Source of the DNA: JAJDYQ01 sp963662865
Lineage (GTDB): Bacteria; Pseudomonadota; Gammaproteobacteria; JAJDYQ01
Assembly (NCBI GenBank): GCA_963662865.1
Contig: OY759969.1
Span: forward strand, 372,001 to 436,000
Length of the DNA stretch: 64,000 nucleotides
Direction of reading: 5' to 3'
The position numbers and the translations under genes were made by a program. Of this stretch, positions 1-9,545 are shown one piece after another; position 1 is the stretch's first letter; the number at the start of each line of letters is the position of its first letter. The notes beneath the pieces were generated by a model that ran no database searches, was not told where the DNA came from, and saw nothing but the letters and a program-made list of their open reading frames with translations.

Positions 1-362
1 AGGTAGTGATTACCGTTGATCCGGACCGTTGTCTGTCGATCTATCCGTTGAAGATATGGGAGGAGATCGAGCGCAAGCTGGATCGCCTGCCTACGTTCAA
101 TCCCTCAGCCAGAAAGCTACAACGTGCCTTGACCGGTCATGCGACTGAAGTGGAGATGGATACCAATGGTCGTTTGATGGTCCCTGCGCCGTTACGTGAG
201 TTCGCCGGCATCAACAGGAAGGCCGTACTTATGGGGCAGGTCCGTAAATTTGAGCTTTGGGATGCCGAGCAGTTTGAGAAGAACCGCGGTGGCTGGCTGG
301 ACGATATAAAAGATATAGGCGAGCCGGACTTGCCGGATGAGTTCTCGTTGCTGTCTCTTTGA
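1..362 (+). CDS. mraZ: MraZ, transcriptional regulator of the dcw cluster (5' end outside window)
   Basis: MraZ is an AbrB/SpoVT-fold DNA-binding protein that binds repeats upstream of its own operon and controls division and cell-wall genes. The reading frame is open to the first base of the window. What is visible aligns with E. coli MraZ from about residue 33 to the end, so the first AbrB half is missing only because of the window edge. The second half is present with its Asp-x-x-Gly-Arg signature (MDTNGRLMVP) and the family's closing Leu-Ser-Leu. A GTG at position 6 could be read as a start but would give a protein lacking half its fold. It is followed at once by rsmH, the standard order. 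Confidence 0.95.
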   Translation, partial: VVITVDPDRCLSIYPLKIWEEIERKLDRLPTFNPSARKLQRALTGHATEVEMDTNGRLMVPAPLREFAGINRKAVLMGQVRKFELWDAEQFEKNRGGWLDDIKDIGEPDLPDEFSLLSL

Positions 363-364
363 AG

Positions 365-1312
365 ATGGCAGAGAAGGAATATCAGCACAGGCCGGTTTTG
401 ATTGATGAGGTTATGGATTGTTTGCGGCTACAGCATACGGGTGTGTATGTGGATGGCACTTTTGGGCGTGGTGGTTATACCCGGAGAATTCTGAGTGCTC
501 TGGGCGGTGATGGCAGAGTGATCGCGTTGGATGTGGACCCTGATGCAATTACACATGGTGAGAAGATATACGGGAATGAGCCTCGCTTATTTTTAAGGCA
601 AGCGAATTACGACAGGATTGCTGAGGAGCTAAAGGATTTGCCAGTGCCGGATAAGGCAGACGGTATTGTTTTTGATCTGGGAGTTTCATCGCCTCAGTTT
701 GATGATGCTGCCAGGGGCTTTAGTTTTCGGCGCGACGGGCCACTGGATATGCGAATGAATCCCTGTGAGGGACAAAGTGCATCAGACTGGGTTAATACGG
801 TGGAGCCGGCTCAAATGGTACGTGTGATAGATCGGTTGGGTGAGGAGAAACTGGCTGGTTTGATAACAAGGGCTATTGTCAAGGCAAGGCAACGGGATGC
901 AATAACAACGACGGAACAGTTGGCTGACATTATTTATCAGGCTTTCCCCGAGAAGGAGAAGCGTAAACGCAGGATTCATCCTGCAACCAAGGTTTTTCAG
1001 GCAATTCGTATGCGGATTAATGATGAGTTGGGACATCTTGAGCGGGCTTTGAATGCGGTGCCGGAGGTATTGGCGGTTCGAGGTGTGTTGGCCGTGGTTT
1101 CTTTTCATTCATTGGAGGATCGTATCGTTAAGCGCTTTTTTCGTAATCTTGTTAAAGGCGATAAGGTGCCTGATCGATTGCCGTTGAGGAATAATGAGTT
1201 GAATCGTGGTTATGAGTATGTGGCGAAGTTGATAAAGCCGTCTGATGAAGAGGTCAAAGTCAATGTGCGAGCGCGTAGTGCGCGATTGAGGGCCATAAGA
1301 AAGATCGCATGA
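365..1312 (+). CDS. rsmH: 16S rRNA (cytosine-1402 N4)-methyltransferase RsmH
   Basis: RsmH (MraW) methylates N4 of C1402 in the ribosomal P site using S-adenosylmethionine. From the ATG at 365 it is 315 residues, the usual length. The SAM-binding loop DGTFGRGGYT lies at residues 30-39, followed by the acidic ribose-binding strand ALDVDPD (54-60). Family blocks FDLGVSSPQFD and SFHSLEDRIVKRFF are intact. A TTG at 359 overlapping the mraZ stop could add two residues; I prefer the ATG because it gives the canonical N-terminus. It overlaps ftsL by four bases (ATGA), implying translational coupling. Confidence 0.97.
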   Translation: MAEKEYQHRPVLIDEVMDCLRLQHTGVYVDGTFGRGGYTRRILSALGGDGRVIALDVDPDAITHGEKIYGNEPRLFLRQANYDRIAEELKDLPVPDKADGIVFDLGVSSPQFDDAARGFSFRRDGPLDMRMNPCEGQSASDWVNTVEPAQMVRVIDRLGEEKLAGLITRAIVKARQRDAITTTEQLADIIYQAFPEKEKRKRRIHPATKVFQAIRMRINDELGHLERALNAVPEVLAVRGVLAVVSFHSLEDRIVKRFFRNLVKGDKVPDRLPLRNNELNRGYEYVAKLIKPSDEEVKVNVRARSARLRAIRKIA

Positions 1313-1569
1313 AAGTCTGGATGATTATTTTACTGATTGGTTTGAATACCATGTCCGCTCTCGGTGTGGTGAATAACCAGTATCGTAAACGTCTGGCCGT
1401 TATAGAAATGCGCCACCTGGAAGAGAGGCGTGACGAGATCATTGATAAACGGTCACAGTTATTGGTTGAGTATGCGGCGTGGAGTGCGAACGCCCGAATC
1501 GAACGCTTGGCAATTGAGCAGTTAAATATGAAGTATGAGTACGGTAATTATCTGTACCTGGGGATATAA
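1309..1569 (+). CDS. ftsL: Cell division protein FtsL
   Basis: FtsL is a small bitopic inner-membrane protein that joins FtsB and FtsQ and helps activate FtsWI septal synthesis. The 86-residue product has one N-terminal membrane segment (about residues 4-21) and then a periplasmic helix rich in charged residues and heptad-spaced Leu/Ile, as expected for the FtsL-FtsB coiled coil. It is shorter than the 121 residues of E. coli because the cytoplasmic tail is nearly absent. Identity rests on size, topology and position between rsmH and ftsI, since the family is poorly conserved. Its ATG overlaps the rsmH stop and its TAA abuts the ftsI ATG. Confidence 0.92.
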   Translation: MKVWMIILLIGLNTMSALGVVNNQYRKRLAVIEMRHLEERRDEIIDKRSQLLVEYAAWSANARIERLAIEQLNMKYEYGNYLYLGI

Positions 1570-3258
1570 ATGATAAGCAACCTGAAAAGACAGAATATGC
1601 GGCACATTCTTATCGTGCTGTTTATGCTGTTGGCGGCATTTAGCGTGTCTGCCAGGGTGGCTTATGTTCATATTGAAAAAAGTGAATTTCTCAAACGAGA
1701 AGGTGAACGGCATTACAAACGCAATATACCTTTATATGCATATCGCGGGGATATTTTAGACAGGAATGGTTATGAGCTGGCCGTAAGCGCACCGGCTGTC
1801 TCCATCTGGATCGATCCGGATGATGTGTCTGATCGTCTCGATGATCTGACAGCTCTGAGTAAGCATCTGGATATCGATTTGTATGCCTTGAAGAGAAAGG
1901 CGAAACGATCTTTAAACCGTTCTTTCATGTATATCAAACGTCAGGTAAGCCCGGAGGTAGCGGAATATGTGAAGCGATCCGATATAGATTTCGTTAGCGT
2001 GATCGGTGAAAGCAAACGTGTGTATCCCGAGGGACATATGTTCAGTCAGATTGTCGGTGTGACCGATATCGATAGTCAGGGAGTGGATGGTGCTGAGTTG
2101 TCTTTTAATCAGTATTTACAGGGCAAGAACGGTATTCAAAGTGTCATTCGAGATCGGTTGGGGCGTAGCTTTGAGGTGGTTGAAACGCCCAGGGAAAAGC
2201 ATAATGGAGAAAATATTGTTTTGAGTCTTGATCGAAACATTCAGTATATTTCTTTTAGTGAGTTACGTCGAGCATTGCAGCTTTATGGCGCTTCTTCCGG
2301 GATGCTGGTCGTTATTGATGTCAATGCCGGAAAGGTGTTGTCGATGGTCAATTATCCTACTTATAATCCTAATGAGCGTAGTCAGTTAGATTCCTTTGCA
2401 ATTCGGAATCGTGCCATCACTGATGTGTTCGAGCCGGGATCTGCAATCAAGCCATTCATTGTGGCTGCCGCGCTTGAGTCGGGGGTTATTTCGGAAGATC
2501 GGGTGTTTGATGTGTCGCCGGGTTACATCAGTGTAGCTGGCAAAAAGATTAAGGACAGTTCTGATTATAAACAGATCGATGTGGCTGGCATATTGGCGAA
2601 ATCCAGTAATGTTGGCATCGTGAAGATCGCATCAATGATCGACGATGATTTTCTGGCTGAAAGATTGCGTAGTTATGGATTGTTTTCATCTTCAGGTATT
2701 GAGCTCTCCGGCGAATCTTCAGGATTGTTTCTCGCCAGACCAGATTGGAATCAAACCTATAAACACTTTCTTTCATTTGGTTATGGTGCGGCGGTTAGTG
2801 CCCTGCAATTGGCGGCCGGTTATGTCGTGTTGGCTAACAATGGGGTGCGTAAGGATATTAGCATCCTTGAAAAGGATTCCGGGTCGCAAAGCGTTCAGGT
2901 GATGGAACCCGGGGTGGCCAGAAAAATTACTTCGATGCTGCAGGGAGTGGTTGGCGTGAATGGTACGGGTAAGCGTGCGACTTTAACGGCATACAGCGTC
3001 GCTGGTAAGACGGGGACGGCGAAAAAATTGAAGAATGGCAGCTATTCCGGTGATGAGTATATAGCAGTGTTTTGTGGCATTGTTCCTGCCTCTCAGCCTG
3101 AAATCGTTATTGCTGTGATAATTGATGGTACAAAGAAAGATGGCTTCTATGGAGGGCAATTTGCGGCCCCGGTTTTTTCAAGAGTGGCTTCTCGGGTTTT
3201 GAGATATTTGGATATCGTGCCAGATAAGTTGCCACCTGCCTTGATGGCGGTGCAATGA
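1570..3258 (+). CDS. ftsI: Septal peptidoglycan transpeptidase FtsI (PBP3)
   Basis: FtsI is the class B penicillin-binding protein that cross-links septal peptidoglycan with FtsW. The 562-residue protein has a membrane anchor near residues 11-29, a dimerisation domain, and a transpeptidase domain with all three active-site motifs: SAIK with the nucleophilic Ser at 291, SSN at 345-347 and KTGT at 480-483. Length and motif spacing fit the gammaproteobacterial family. Translation starts immediately after the ftsL stop and the gene overlaps murE by four bases, so it sits inside a tightly coupled operon. Confidence 0.97.
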   Translation: MISNLKRQNMRHILIVLFMLLAAFSVSARVAYVHIEKSEFLKREGERHYKRNIPLYAYRGDILDRNGYELAVSAPAVSIWIDPDDVSDRLDDLTALSKHLDIDLYALKRKAKRSLNRSFMYIKRQVSPEVAEYVKRSDIDFVSVIGESKRVYPEGHMFSQIVGVTDIDSQGVDGAELSFNQYLQGKNGIQSVIRDRLGRSFEVVETPREKHNGENIVLSLDRNIQYISFSELRRALQLYGASSGMLVVIDVNAGKVLSMVNYPTYNPNERSQLDSFAIRNRAITDVFEPGSAIKPFIVAAALESGVISEDRVFDVSPGYISVAGKKIKDSSDYKQIDVAGILAKSSNVGIVKIASMIDDDFLAERLRSYGLFSSSGIELSGESSGLFLARPDWNQTYKHFLSFGYGAAVSALQLAAGYVVLANNGVRKDISILEKDSGSQSVQVMEPGVARKITSMLQGVVGVNGTGKRATLTAYSVAGKTGTAKKLKNGSYSGDEYIAVFCGIVPASQPEIVIAVIIDGTKKDGFYGGQFAAPVFSRVASRVLRYLDIVPDKLPPALMAVQ

Positions 3259-4721
3259 TGTTTACTCATGTTGAATCTATTATTAATGGATTGCTCCGCA
3301 CCGCAGAGCAATACGCGGGATCATCTGATCTGATTGGCGTATGTCAGCATACCAATGATGTGGCGACCGGGGATATCTATATCGCAGTGGGTAAGGGACT
3401 GAGTTTTGCTCAGGAAGCTCTGGATAAAGGTGCTGCTCTTGTAGTCTATGATGCTTGTGATCTTGTTGTGGACGTGCCTGAGCATGAACGAATCGTCGGT
3501 GTAGAGAATTTTGATAATGTGATTAGAGCTCTTGTCCGACGGATTTATGGCTACGCGATTGATGGTGTTTCATTAATTGGGATTACAGGGACAAATGGTA
3601 AAACCAGTGTGGCAGGTTTTGTATGTGAGTTACTGAATGCATTGGGTCGCAAGACGGGTTATATCGGCACTCTTGGTTTTGGCGTGATTGGCCAGTCTAT
3701 CGTTAAGGGACGAAATACGACCCCGGATATGGTGACGTTATATCGTTACATTGCAACATTATATATGCAGGGTTGTCAGTCAATCGTAGTAGAGATCAGC
3801 TCGCATGGTATAGCACTTGATCGTATCCATGGATTGTCATTTTTTACTGGTGTGTTTACAAATCTATCTCGTGATCATCTTGATTTTCATGGCTCCATGA
3901 AAAATTACTCGGAGGTCAAGCGTTTATTCTTTGCCAATTATAAGATGGATTGCTTGATTGTAAATCTTGATGATGAGGTCGGTAGGCAAATAGCAGAAGA
4001 ATGGGGAAATGATAGACCGATTCTCGGTTTTTCAGTGAAGCATATGGCACCTGATATTCTCCGATATGACTCATATGGTATTCATGCTGATGGAAAAAGT
4101 CATATGGCTATACAGTATGAAGGTCGGACATATGAGTTGTCGATGTCGCTTTACGGTAACTTTAATGCGGCTAATATAGTAGCGGCAATCGCTTCATGCC
4201 TTGCCTTCAATTACTCGATGGCAGACTTAATGCAAGTGGTACCAAATGTGTCTCCGATACCTGGTCGAATGGAATATTTGCAAACGGGTCGCCAGGTTAA
4301 CGTATTCATTGATTATGCCCACACCCCTGCAAGTGTACAAGCCGTGTTAACTGATGAGTTTGTAGTGTCAGGAAATATCTGGTGCGTACTGGGGAGTGGA
4401 GGGGATCGTGACATAGGAAAGCGTGCAGAAATGGCTGGTATGACCAATTATGCGTCTCATGTTGTTATTTGCGATGATAACGTGCGCCGTGATTCGGCTA
4501 CTCGGATTATTATTGATATGTTACGGGGAGTTCGAGCTAAATCAGGAACGGTCATTTGTCGTGACCGAAAGCAAGCTATAAGTTATGTATTATCGAGAGC
4601 GCATCAAGGTGATAATGTGTTTTTGCTTGGCAAAGGTAACGAAATTGATATAGATTATGGAAAGTGTAAAATTATACAGTGTGATCGTGATATTGTCGAG
4701 CAATGCAGCAGGGTAAAGTGA
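3255..4721 (+). CDS. murE: UDP-MurNAc-L-Ala-D-Glu:meso-diaminopimelate ligase MurE
   Basis: MurE adds the third stem-peptide amino acid to UDP-MurNAc-dipeptide in the cytoplasm. The 488-residue protein has the Mur-ligase order: substrate domain, ATPase domain with P-loop TGTNGKT (Lys116) and the HDR-type C-terminal domain. The motif that reads the third amino acid is normally Asp-Asn-Pro-Arg in diaminopimelate enzymes; here residues 408-411 are Asp-Asn-Val-Arg. Asp, Asn and Arg, which contact the substrate, are kept, so meso-diaminopimelate is still the expected substrate, but the Pro-to-Val change is unusual. The start overlaps ftsI by four bases and the end overlaps murF by 19. Confidence 0.96.
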   Translation: MMFTHVESIINGLLRTAEQYAGSSDLIGVCQHTNDVATGDIYIAVGKGLSFAQEALDKGAALVVYDACDLVVDVPEHERIVGVENFDNVIRALVRRIYGYAIDGVSLIGITGTNGKTSVAGFVCELLNALGRKTGYIGTLGFGVIGQSIVKGRNTTPDMVTLYRYIATLYMQGCQSIVVEISSHGIALDRIHGLSFFTGVFTNLSRDHLDFHGSMKNYSEVKRLFFANYKMDCLIVNLDDEVGRQIAEEWGNDRPILGFSVKHMAPDILRYDSYGIHADGKSHMAIQYEGRTYELSMSLYGNFNAANIVAAIASCLAFNYSMADLMQVVPNVSPIPGRMEYLQTGRQVNVFIDYAHTPASVQAVLTDEFVVSGNIWCVLGSGGDRDIGKRAEMAGMTNYASHVVICDDNVRRDSATRIIIDMLRGVRAKSGTVICRDRKQAISYVLSRAHQGDNVFLLGKGNEIDIDYGKCKIIQCDRDIVEQCSRVK

Positions 4722-6058
4722 GTATTAATATATCATTCTCTGATATTGTGCGACATGATAAATCAGCATCCTTTAATGTGGATGTCATAATAAATCAGAT
4801 TAGTATTGATACACGTAAAATCAAGCCCGGTCAGACTTATCTGGCAATAGCCGGTGAGCACTTTGATGGCCATGATTTTATTGCTCAGGCGATAGAAGCA
4901 GGGGCAACCTCTGCTATCATAAACTGTGATGTGAAAGTTGATATTCCCATACTTAAAGTAAATAATACTGTAAATATGCTCGGCCTTATCGCACGTCTTT
5001 ATCGCGATAGTTTGACGGCAATGATTATCGGCATTACGGGAAGTAATGGTAAGACGACCGTTAAGCAGATGTTGCAATCTGTATGTGAATTACACGGAAA
5101 AACAACAGCGACTATTGCTAATAACAATAATACCATTGGTGTTCCATTGACTCTATTATCGGCTACGCACGACGATGAAGTGGTTATCGTAGAAATGGGT
5201 ACAAGCGAGCAAGGAGAAATTCCTTATCTTGCAGATATTGTACGTCCCGATATTTCTATCATAACTAATGTGTCGGAGTCGCACTTTTCTGGATTTGATG
5301 GGAGTGATAATGTGTTTGTCGAGAAGTCAGCGGTTATTCAGCAGACAAAGTCAACTGGCTCAGTGATTGTGAATCTGGACGATGGATATTCTGCAAGCGC
5401 ACGGTCATTGGCAGCTGGTCGTGCGGTGATAACTTATGGCTTTTCTGATGATGCAGATGTGTATGTTGTTAATCAGACGCGGTCAGAAGTTATTGTTATG
5501 TCACCCAGAGGGAAATTGGCTTATAGGCTTAGGGTTCCTGGGAGACATAATGTATCCAACTCAATGGCAGTTGTTTCACTGGCACAGGCCATCGGAATTC
5601 AAAATGATTCGATTATCGCAGGTCTGGAAAAGTATAGAGGTGTAAGGGGGAGGCTCCAGATACAAAGATTGCCGAATAATATTACATTAATCGACGATAC
5701 ATACAATGCAAATCCGGCGTCAAGTTATGCGGCTCTGGATGTGTTGGCTACTTATACCGGACGTAAGTTGTTTGCCTACGGGGGAATGGCGGAGCTAGGT
5801 AAAAGCTCAGACAAATTTCATCGTGATGTAGGGGCGAAATCCCGAGATATTGGAGTTGATCAATTATATGTTTACGGATCGAATGCCAGAGCTACATATG
5901 AAGTATTTTCTGGAAATAAGTTTTATTTTGATGAAATAGAAGAACTCTCTGAAACCCTTGTTTATCAGCTAACAAATGGAGATACAGTTCTGATAAAAGG
6001 GTCAAGATGTCACAGAATGGATCGTGTTAGCCAATATCTGATAGAGAGTATGAACTGA
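4703..6058 (+). CDS. murF: UDP-MurNAc-tripeptide:D-Ala-D-Ala ligase MurF
   Basis: MurF attaches the D-Ala-D-Ala dipeptide to complete the UDP-MurNAc-pentapeptide. The 451-residue length matches E. coli (452). The ATP-binding loop GSNGKTT lies around Lys117, with a following asparagine-rich stretch (NNNNTIGVP) typical of MurF, and the C-terminal domain contains the DDTYNANP motif that distinguishes MurF from other Mur ligases. The chosen ATG lies 19 bases inside murE; a GTG at 4718 is a possible alternative. It is separated from mraY by one base. Confidence 0.96.
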   Translation: MQQGKVSINISFSDIVRHDKSASFNVDVIINQISIDTRKIKPGQTYLAIAGEHFDGHDFIAQAIEAGATSAIINCDVKVDIPILKVNNTVNMLGLIARLYRDSLTAMIIGITGSNGKTTVKQMLQSVCELHGKTTATIANNNNTIGVPLTLLSATHDDEVVIVEMGTSEQGEIPYLADIVRPDISIITNVSESHFSGFDGSDNVFVEKSAVIQQTKSTGSVIVNLDDGYSASARSLAAGRAVITYGFSDDADVYVVNQTRSEVIVMSPRGKLAYRLRVPGRHNVSNSMAVVSLAQAIGIQNDSIIAGLEKYRGVRGRLQIQRLPNNITLIDDTYNANPASSYAALDVLATYTGRKLFAYGGMAELGKSSDKFHRDVGAKSRDIGVDQLYVYGSNARATYEVFSGNKFYFDEIEELSETLVYQLTNGDTVLIKGSRCHRMDRVSQYLIESMN

Positions 6059-6059
6059 T

Positions 6060-7142
6060 ATGTTTTACTGGATAGCGGAAAGTCTACGTGAGTATGAGCG
6101 ATTATTCAGCATTTTTGAATACATTACGCTGCGTTCTATCTTAAGTGTTCTGACTTCTTTGATAATCTCACTTATATTGGGACCATATCTTATACGAACT
6201 TTGATAAAACGTCAGATTGGACAGAGTATCCGGGATGATGGTCCTCAGGCTCACCTGGATAAATCAGGAACTCCCACTATGGGAGGGATGCTCATTGTCA
6301 TATCGATTGTGGTTACAACACTTTTATGGAGCGATCTGTCGAATCGTTTTGTCTGGTTGTGCGTACTCTGTATAACAGGTTATGCGGCGATAGGTCTATA
6401 TGATGATTATAAAAAAGTGATATGTGACAACAGTAAGGGCATTAGTGCAAAAATGAAGTTTTCGTTGCAGATGGTACTGGGTTTTCTGTTCTCGACGTAT
6501 ATCTATGTAACAGCAACTGATAGCGCTGAATTGTTATATATCATCCCTGTTTTTAAAGATATTACTTTTGATCTTGGTGTTTTCTTTATTGCTTTTTCCA
6601 TGCTGGTTATTGTTGGCAGTAGTAATGCTGTAAATCTGACTGATGGCTTGGATGGACTGGCAATAATGCCGACTGTGCTGGTTTGTGGGGCATTAGGAGT
6701 CATGGCTTACATGACTGGAAATGTAAATTACTCAGAGTATCTGTCAATTCCCTATGTACGTGATGTGGGAGAAATCACGATATTTCTGGCGGCTATAGTC
6801 GGTTCGGGACTCGGTTTTCTTTGGTTTAATGCTTACCCTGCACAGGTGTTTATGGGAGATATTGGTGCGCTGTCGCTAGGAGCTGTGCTGGGTATTGTGG
6901 CAATTTTGATTCGTCAGGAATTTCTGCTCGTTATTATAGGTGGCGTGTTCGTAATGGAAGCTGCCTCTGTAATTTTGCAGGTTGCCAGTTTCAAATTATT
7001 GGGCCGCCGAGTTTTTCGAATGGCGCCATTGCATCATCATTTTGAATTGAAGGGATGGCAGGAACCGAAAATAATAGTGCGATTCTGGATTATTACCGTT
7101 GTGCTGGTTTTGATTGGTCTGGCTTCTTTGAAGATTAGATAG
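6060..7142 (+). CDS. mraY: Phospho-MurNAc-pentapeptide translocase MraY
   Basis: MraY transfers phospho-MurNAc-pentapeptide from UDP to undecaprenyl phosphate, giving lipid I on the inner face of the inner membrane. At 360 residues it equals the E. coli protein in length and shows about ten hydrophobic segments. Catalytic and Mg-binding residues are present: Asp115-Asp116 in LYDDYKK, the NLTDGLDGLA block, FMGDIGALSLG, and the HHHFE loop near the C-terminus. The product should go to MurG, whose gene would normally follow ftsW but is not found in this cluster. Confidence 0.97.
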   Translation: MFYWIAESLREYERLFSIFEYITLRSILSVLTSLIISLILGPYLIRTLIKRQIGQSIRDDGPQAHLDKSGTPTMGGMLIVISIVVTTLLWSDLSNRFVWLCVLCITGYAAIGLYDDYKKVICDNSKGISAKMKFSLQMVLGFLFSTYIYVTATDSAELLYIIPVFKDITFDLGVFFIAFSMLVIVGSSNAVNLTDGLDGLAIMPTVLVCGALGVMAYMTGNVNYSEYLSIPYVRDVGEITIFLAAIVGSGLGFLWFNAYPAQVFMGDIGALSLGAVLGIVAILIRQEFLLVIIGGVFVMEAASVILQVASFKLLGRRVFRMAPLHHHFELKGWQEPKIIVRFWIITVVLVLIGLASLKIR

Positions 7143-7143
7143 T

Positions 7144-8382
7144 ATGGCGAATTATCAACAGTATATAACAATAGCTGGAATGGGTAAGACAGGAGTTGCC
7201 GTTGATGCCTTTCTGTCATCGGTTTCTATTGTTGCATTATGTTGTGACGACGGGTTGGATTATCCGGATTGCCAGATTGGTCATATTAGTAATCCGGGGT
7301 TTGTTTTTAAAAGCCCGGGATTGAGGCCAGAGAAATATGTCGGATTGCCTGATGGTCTACAAGTTATTAATGATGTGGAACTATTGCTCAGGCTGACATT
7401 GAAACCCATTATTCTTGTCACAGGTACAAATGGTAAATCAACAGTTGTCAGTTTATTGGAAGCTATTTTAAGAGAGAATGATATATATGCAATAGCGTGT
7501 GGCAATAATGGCGTTCCGGTTCTGGAAGCCTATCTGAATCAACCAGACATATATGTTATTGAATTGTCTAGTTATCAGATTGAGAATATCTCATCCGCTG
7601 TCTCAGAGGCGGCAGTTGTTTTGAATATTGGTATTGATCACATTGATCGATATATTGATATAGATAATTACAGATTAGTAAAAGAATTAATATATGAACA
7701 CTCACAGTATTCAGTGAAGCCAGTTAATCAAGATGGTAATCTGGACTATGGGCAAGGTATTGTCGGTTATCGGTCAGATGCTTCTGACTATAAAGTCGAA
7801 GGCAAATTTATATGCCAGAATCAAAATCAATACTGCAATATAGCTGATATCGCTTTAATCGGACATCATAATTATCTGAATATATGTGCGGTACTGGCAT
7901 TACTTCATCATTTGCAACTGAATCAGAATAGAGTGATTGCTGTGCTAAAAAAATTTGTAGGTTTGGCACATCGTATGGAGCTGGTTTATAAAGATGCAAA
8001 AGGCCGTGAATGGATTAATGATTCCAAAAGTACTAATGTACATTCGACAAAGGCGGCTTTGGCTTCAATGGATAAGCAGGTTGTGCTAATTATGGGTGGA
8101 CGTGGTAAAGGAGAAGATTATTTAGAATTATTAAAGCAGTATGCCGACAGAATATCAATGCTTATTTTATATGGAGAAGCTGCAAACTTGATCGCAAGTC
8201 AAGCTGAATCTATTAGAAAACGACATGTGCTGTCTACTATTTCTGAGGCTGTTGAGCTCGCTATTATGTACGAGGATACTGTATTATTCTCCCCGGCTTG
8301 CGCTAGCCTTGATCAGTATCGCGACTTTAATGATCGAGGCGATGACTTCAAGCGCCATGTCAGAAGGATGATGGCATGTTGA
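7144..8382 (+). CDS. murD: UDP-MurNAc-L-alanine:D-glutamate ligase MurD
   Basis: MurD adds D-glutamate to UDP-MurNAc-L-alanine. The 412-residue protein is somewhat shorter than E. coli MurD (438). The dinucleotide-like N-terminus AGMGKTG (residues 11-17), P-loop GTNGKST (Lys98), the ELSSYQIE strand, and the C-terminal FSPACASLDQYRDFNDRGDDF block are all present, so it should be functional. The region is visibly AT-rich. It starts one base after mraY and overlaps ftsW by seven bases. Confidence 0.96.
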   Translation: MANYQQYITIAGMGKTGVAVDAFLSSVSIVALCCDDGLDYPDCQIGHISNPGFVFKSPGLRPEKYVGLPDGLQVINDVELLLRLTLKPIILVTGTNGKSTVVSLLEAILRENDIYAIACGNNGVPVLEAYLNQPDIYVIELSSYQIENISSAVSEAAVVLNIGIDHIDRYIDIDNYRLVKELIYEHSQYSVKPVNQDGNLDYGQGIVGYRSDASDYKVEGKFICQNQNQYCNIADIALIGHHNYLNICAVLALLHHLQLNQNRVIAVLKKFVGLAHRMELVYKDAKGREWINDSKSTNVHSTKAALASMDKQVVLIMGGRGKGEDYLELLKQYADRISMLILYGEAANLIASQAESIRKRHVLSTISEAVELAIMYEDTVLFSPACASLDQYRDFNDRGDDFKRHVRRMMAC

Positions 8383-9545
8383 TTAAAGAGATTAATCAAT
8401 TACTTGCTCGCATTCTGGTGACCGGACTTACCATGCTTGGTATAGGTTTGGTTATGGTTTCCTCGGCGTCTATGGCTTTATCGGATTATAGCTATGGTAG
8501 TATGTATCATCATACGGCAGCTCATCTGGCGAAAATTGTATTAGGAATAGGTGCTGCAATGGTCGTATATATGTTCGGTATTCGTTCACTGCAAAAGTTT
8601 TCTCCTTCATTGATGATGGCCGGTTTTTTTCTCAGCCTGTTGCTTTTTGTACCAAGCCTTTCTGTTGATGTTAATGGAGCAGTAAGATGGCTAAAGCTGG
8701 GTCCTTTAGTATTTCAACCTTATGATCTTTTTAAGCTGGGTTATATTTTATTTTTGGCTCACGCATTGGAGAGATATCAAAAAGTTAACGAATCCGATGA
8801 TCTTAAGACTTCAATCACTGTACTGTTTATTGCTTGTGTGTTACTTGCTCTTCAACCTGATTTTGGTTCGTTTTCGTTACTTGTCAGTGTCATGCTTTTG
8901 ATGTTTTTTCTTATAAAAGGGATAACCAGAGAACTTATTTTTATTGGAACATTTATACTCGTGGCTGTGGTCTGGTTAATTACTTCCGCTCCGTATCGCA
9001 TGAGGCGCGTAGAGATATTTTTTGATCCTTGGTCGGATCGCTATGGCTCCGGATTTCAGCTGATTCAGGCAATGGTTGCCGAAGGTAGTGGTAGTATCAC
9101 TGGTGTGGGATTGGGACAAAGTGTGCAGAAAATGCTGTATCTTCCTGAGGCACATACTGATTTTCCTGTAAGTATATTTGCTGAAGAAACAGGATTGCTT
9201 GGAGTGTTCTTTGTGCTCGTGTTGATTACCTATCTTTGCCTTCAGTTGGCTCGTCTTTCATTTAAGCTAAGACAGCATGAAATATTATTTGAATGTTATC
9301 TTGTTTTTTTGATAGCCAGCTTTATTTTCATTCAATCGCTCTTTAATATTGGAGTAAATTACGGGCTATTTCCTACAAATGGAATTACATTACCATTAAT
9401 GGGATATGGTGGAACCAGTGTGGTAAGCCATATTATTATGATTGGCATGGTTATGTCGATTAGCCGCGGGCTTAAATATAAGGCATCCATATATTCCATG
9501 AATGCAATTACTCATGATGTCAGTGTCGCGCCAGCAAGATCATGA
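8376..9545 (+). CDS. ftsW: Septal peptidoglycan glycosyltransferase FtsW (SEDS family)
   Basis: FtsW polymerises lipid II glycans at the septum in complex with FtsI. The 389-residue polytopic protein contains the SEDS catalytic aspartate at 262 in the loop EAHTDFPVSIFAEE, preceded by the highly conserved YGSGFQLIQ and GVGLGQSVQK blocks, and the C-terminal GYGGTS motif. One conserved site deviates: the usual Gln-Pro-Ser/Ala-Glu-Leu after the second conserved loop is Gln-Pro-Tyr-Asp-Leu here (residues 114-118). It overlaps murD by seven bases and runs directly into murC by a four-base overlap, leaving no room for murG. Confidence 0.96.
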   Translation: MLIKEINQLLARILVTGLTMLGIGLVMVSSASMALSDYSYGSMYHHTAAHLAKIVLGIGAAMVVYMFGIRSLQKFSPSLMMAGFFLSLLLFVPSLSVDVNGAVRWLKLGPLVFQPYDLFKLGYILFLAHALERYQKVNESDDLKTSITVLFIACVLLALQPDFGSFSLLVSVMLLMFFLIKGITRELIFIGTFILVAVVWLITSAPYRMRRVEIFFDPWSDRYGSGFQLIQAMVAEGSGSITGVGLGQSVQKMLYLPEAHTDFPVSIFAEETGLLGVFFVLVLITYLCLQLARLSFKLRQHEILFECYLVFLIASFIFIQSLFNIGVNYGLFPTNGITLPLMGYGGTSVVSHIIMIGMVMSISRGLKYKASIYSMNAITHDVSVAPARS

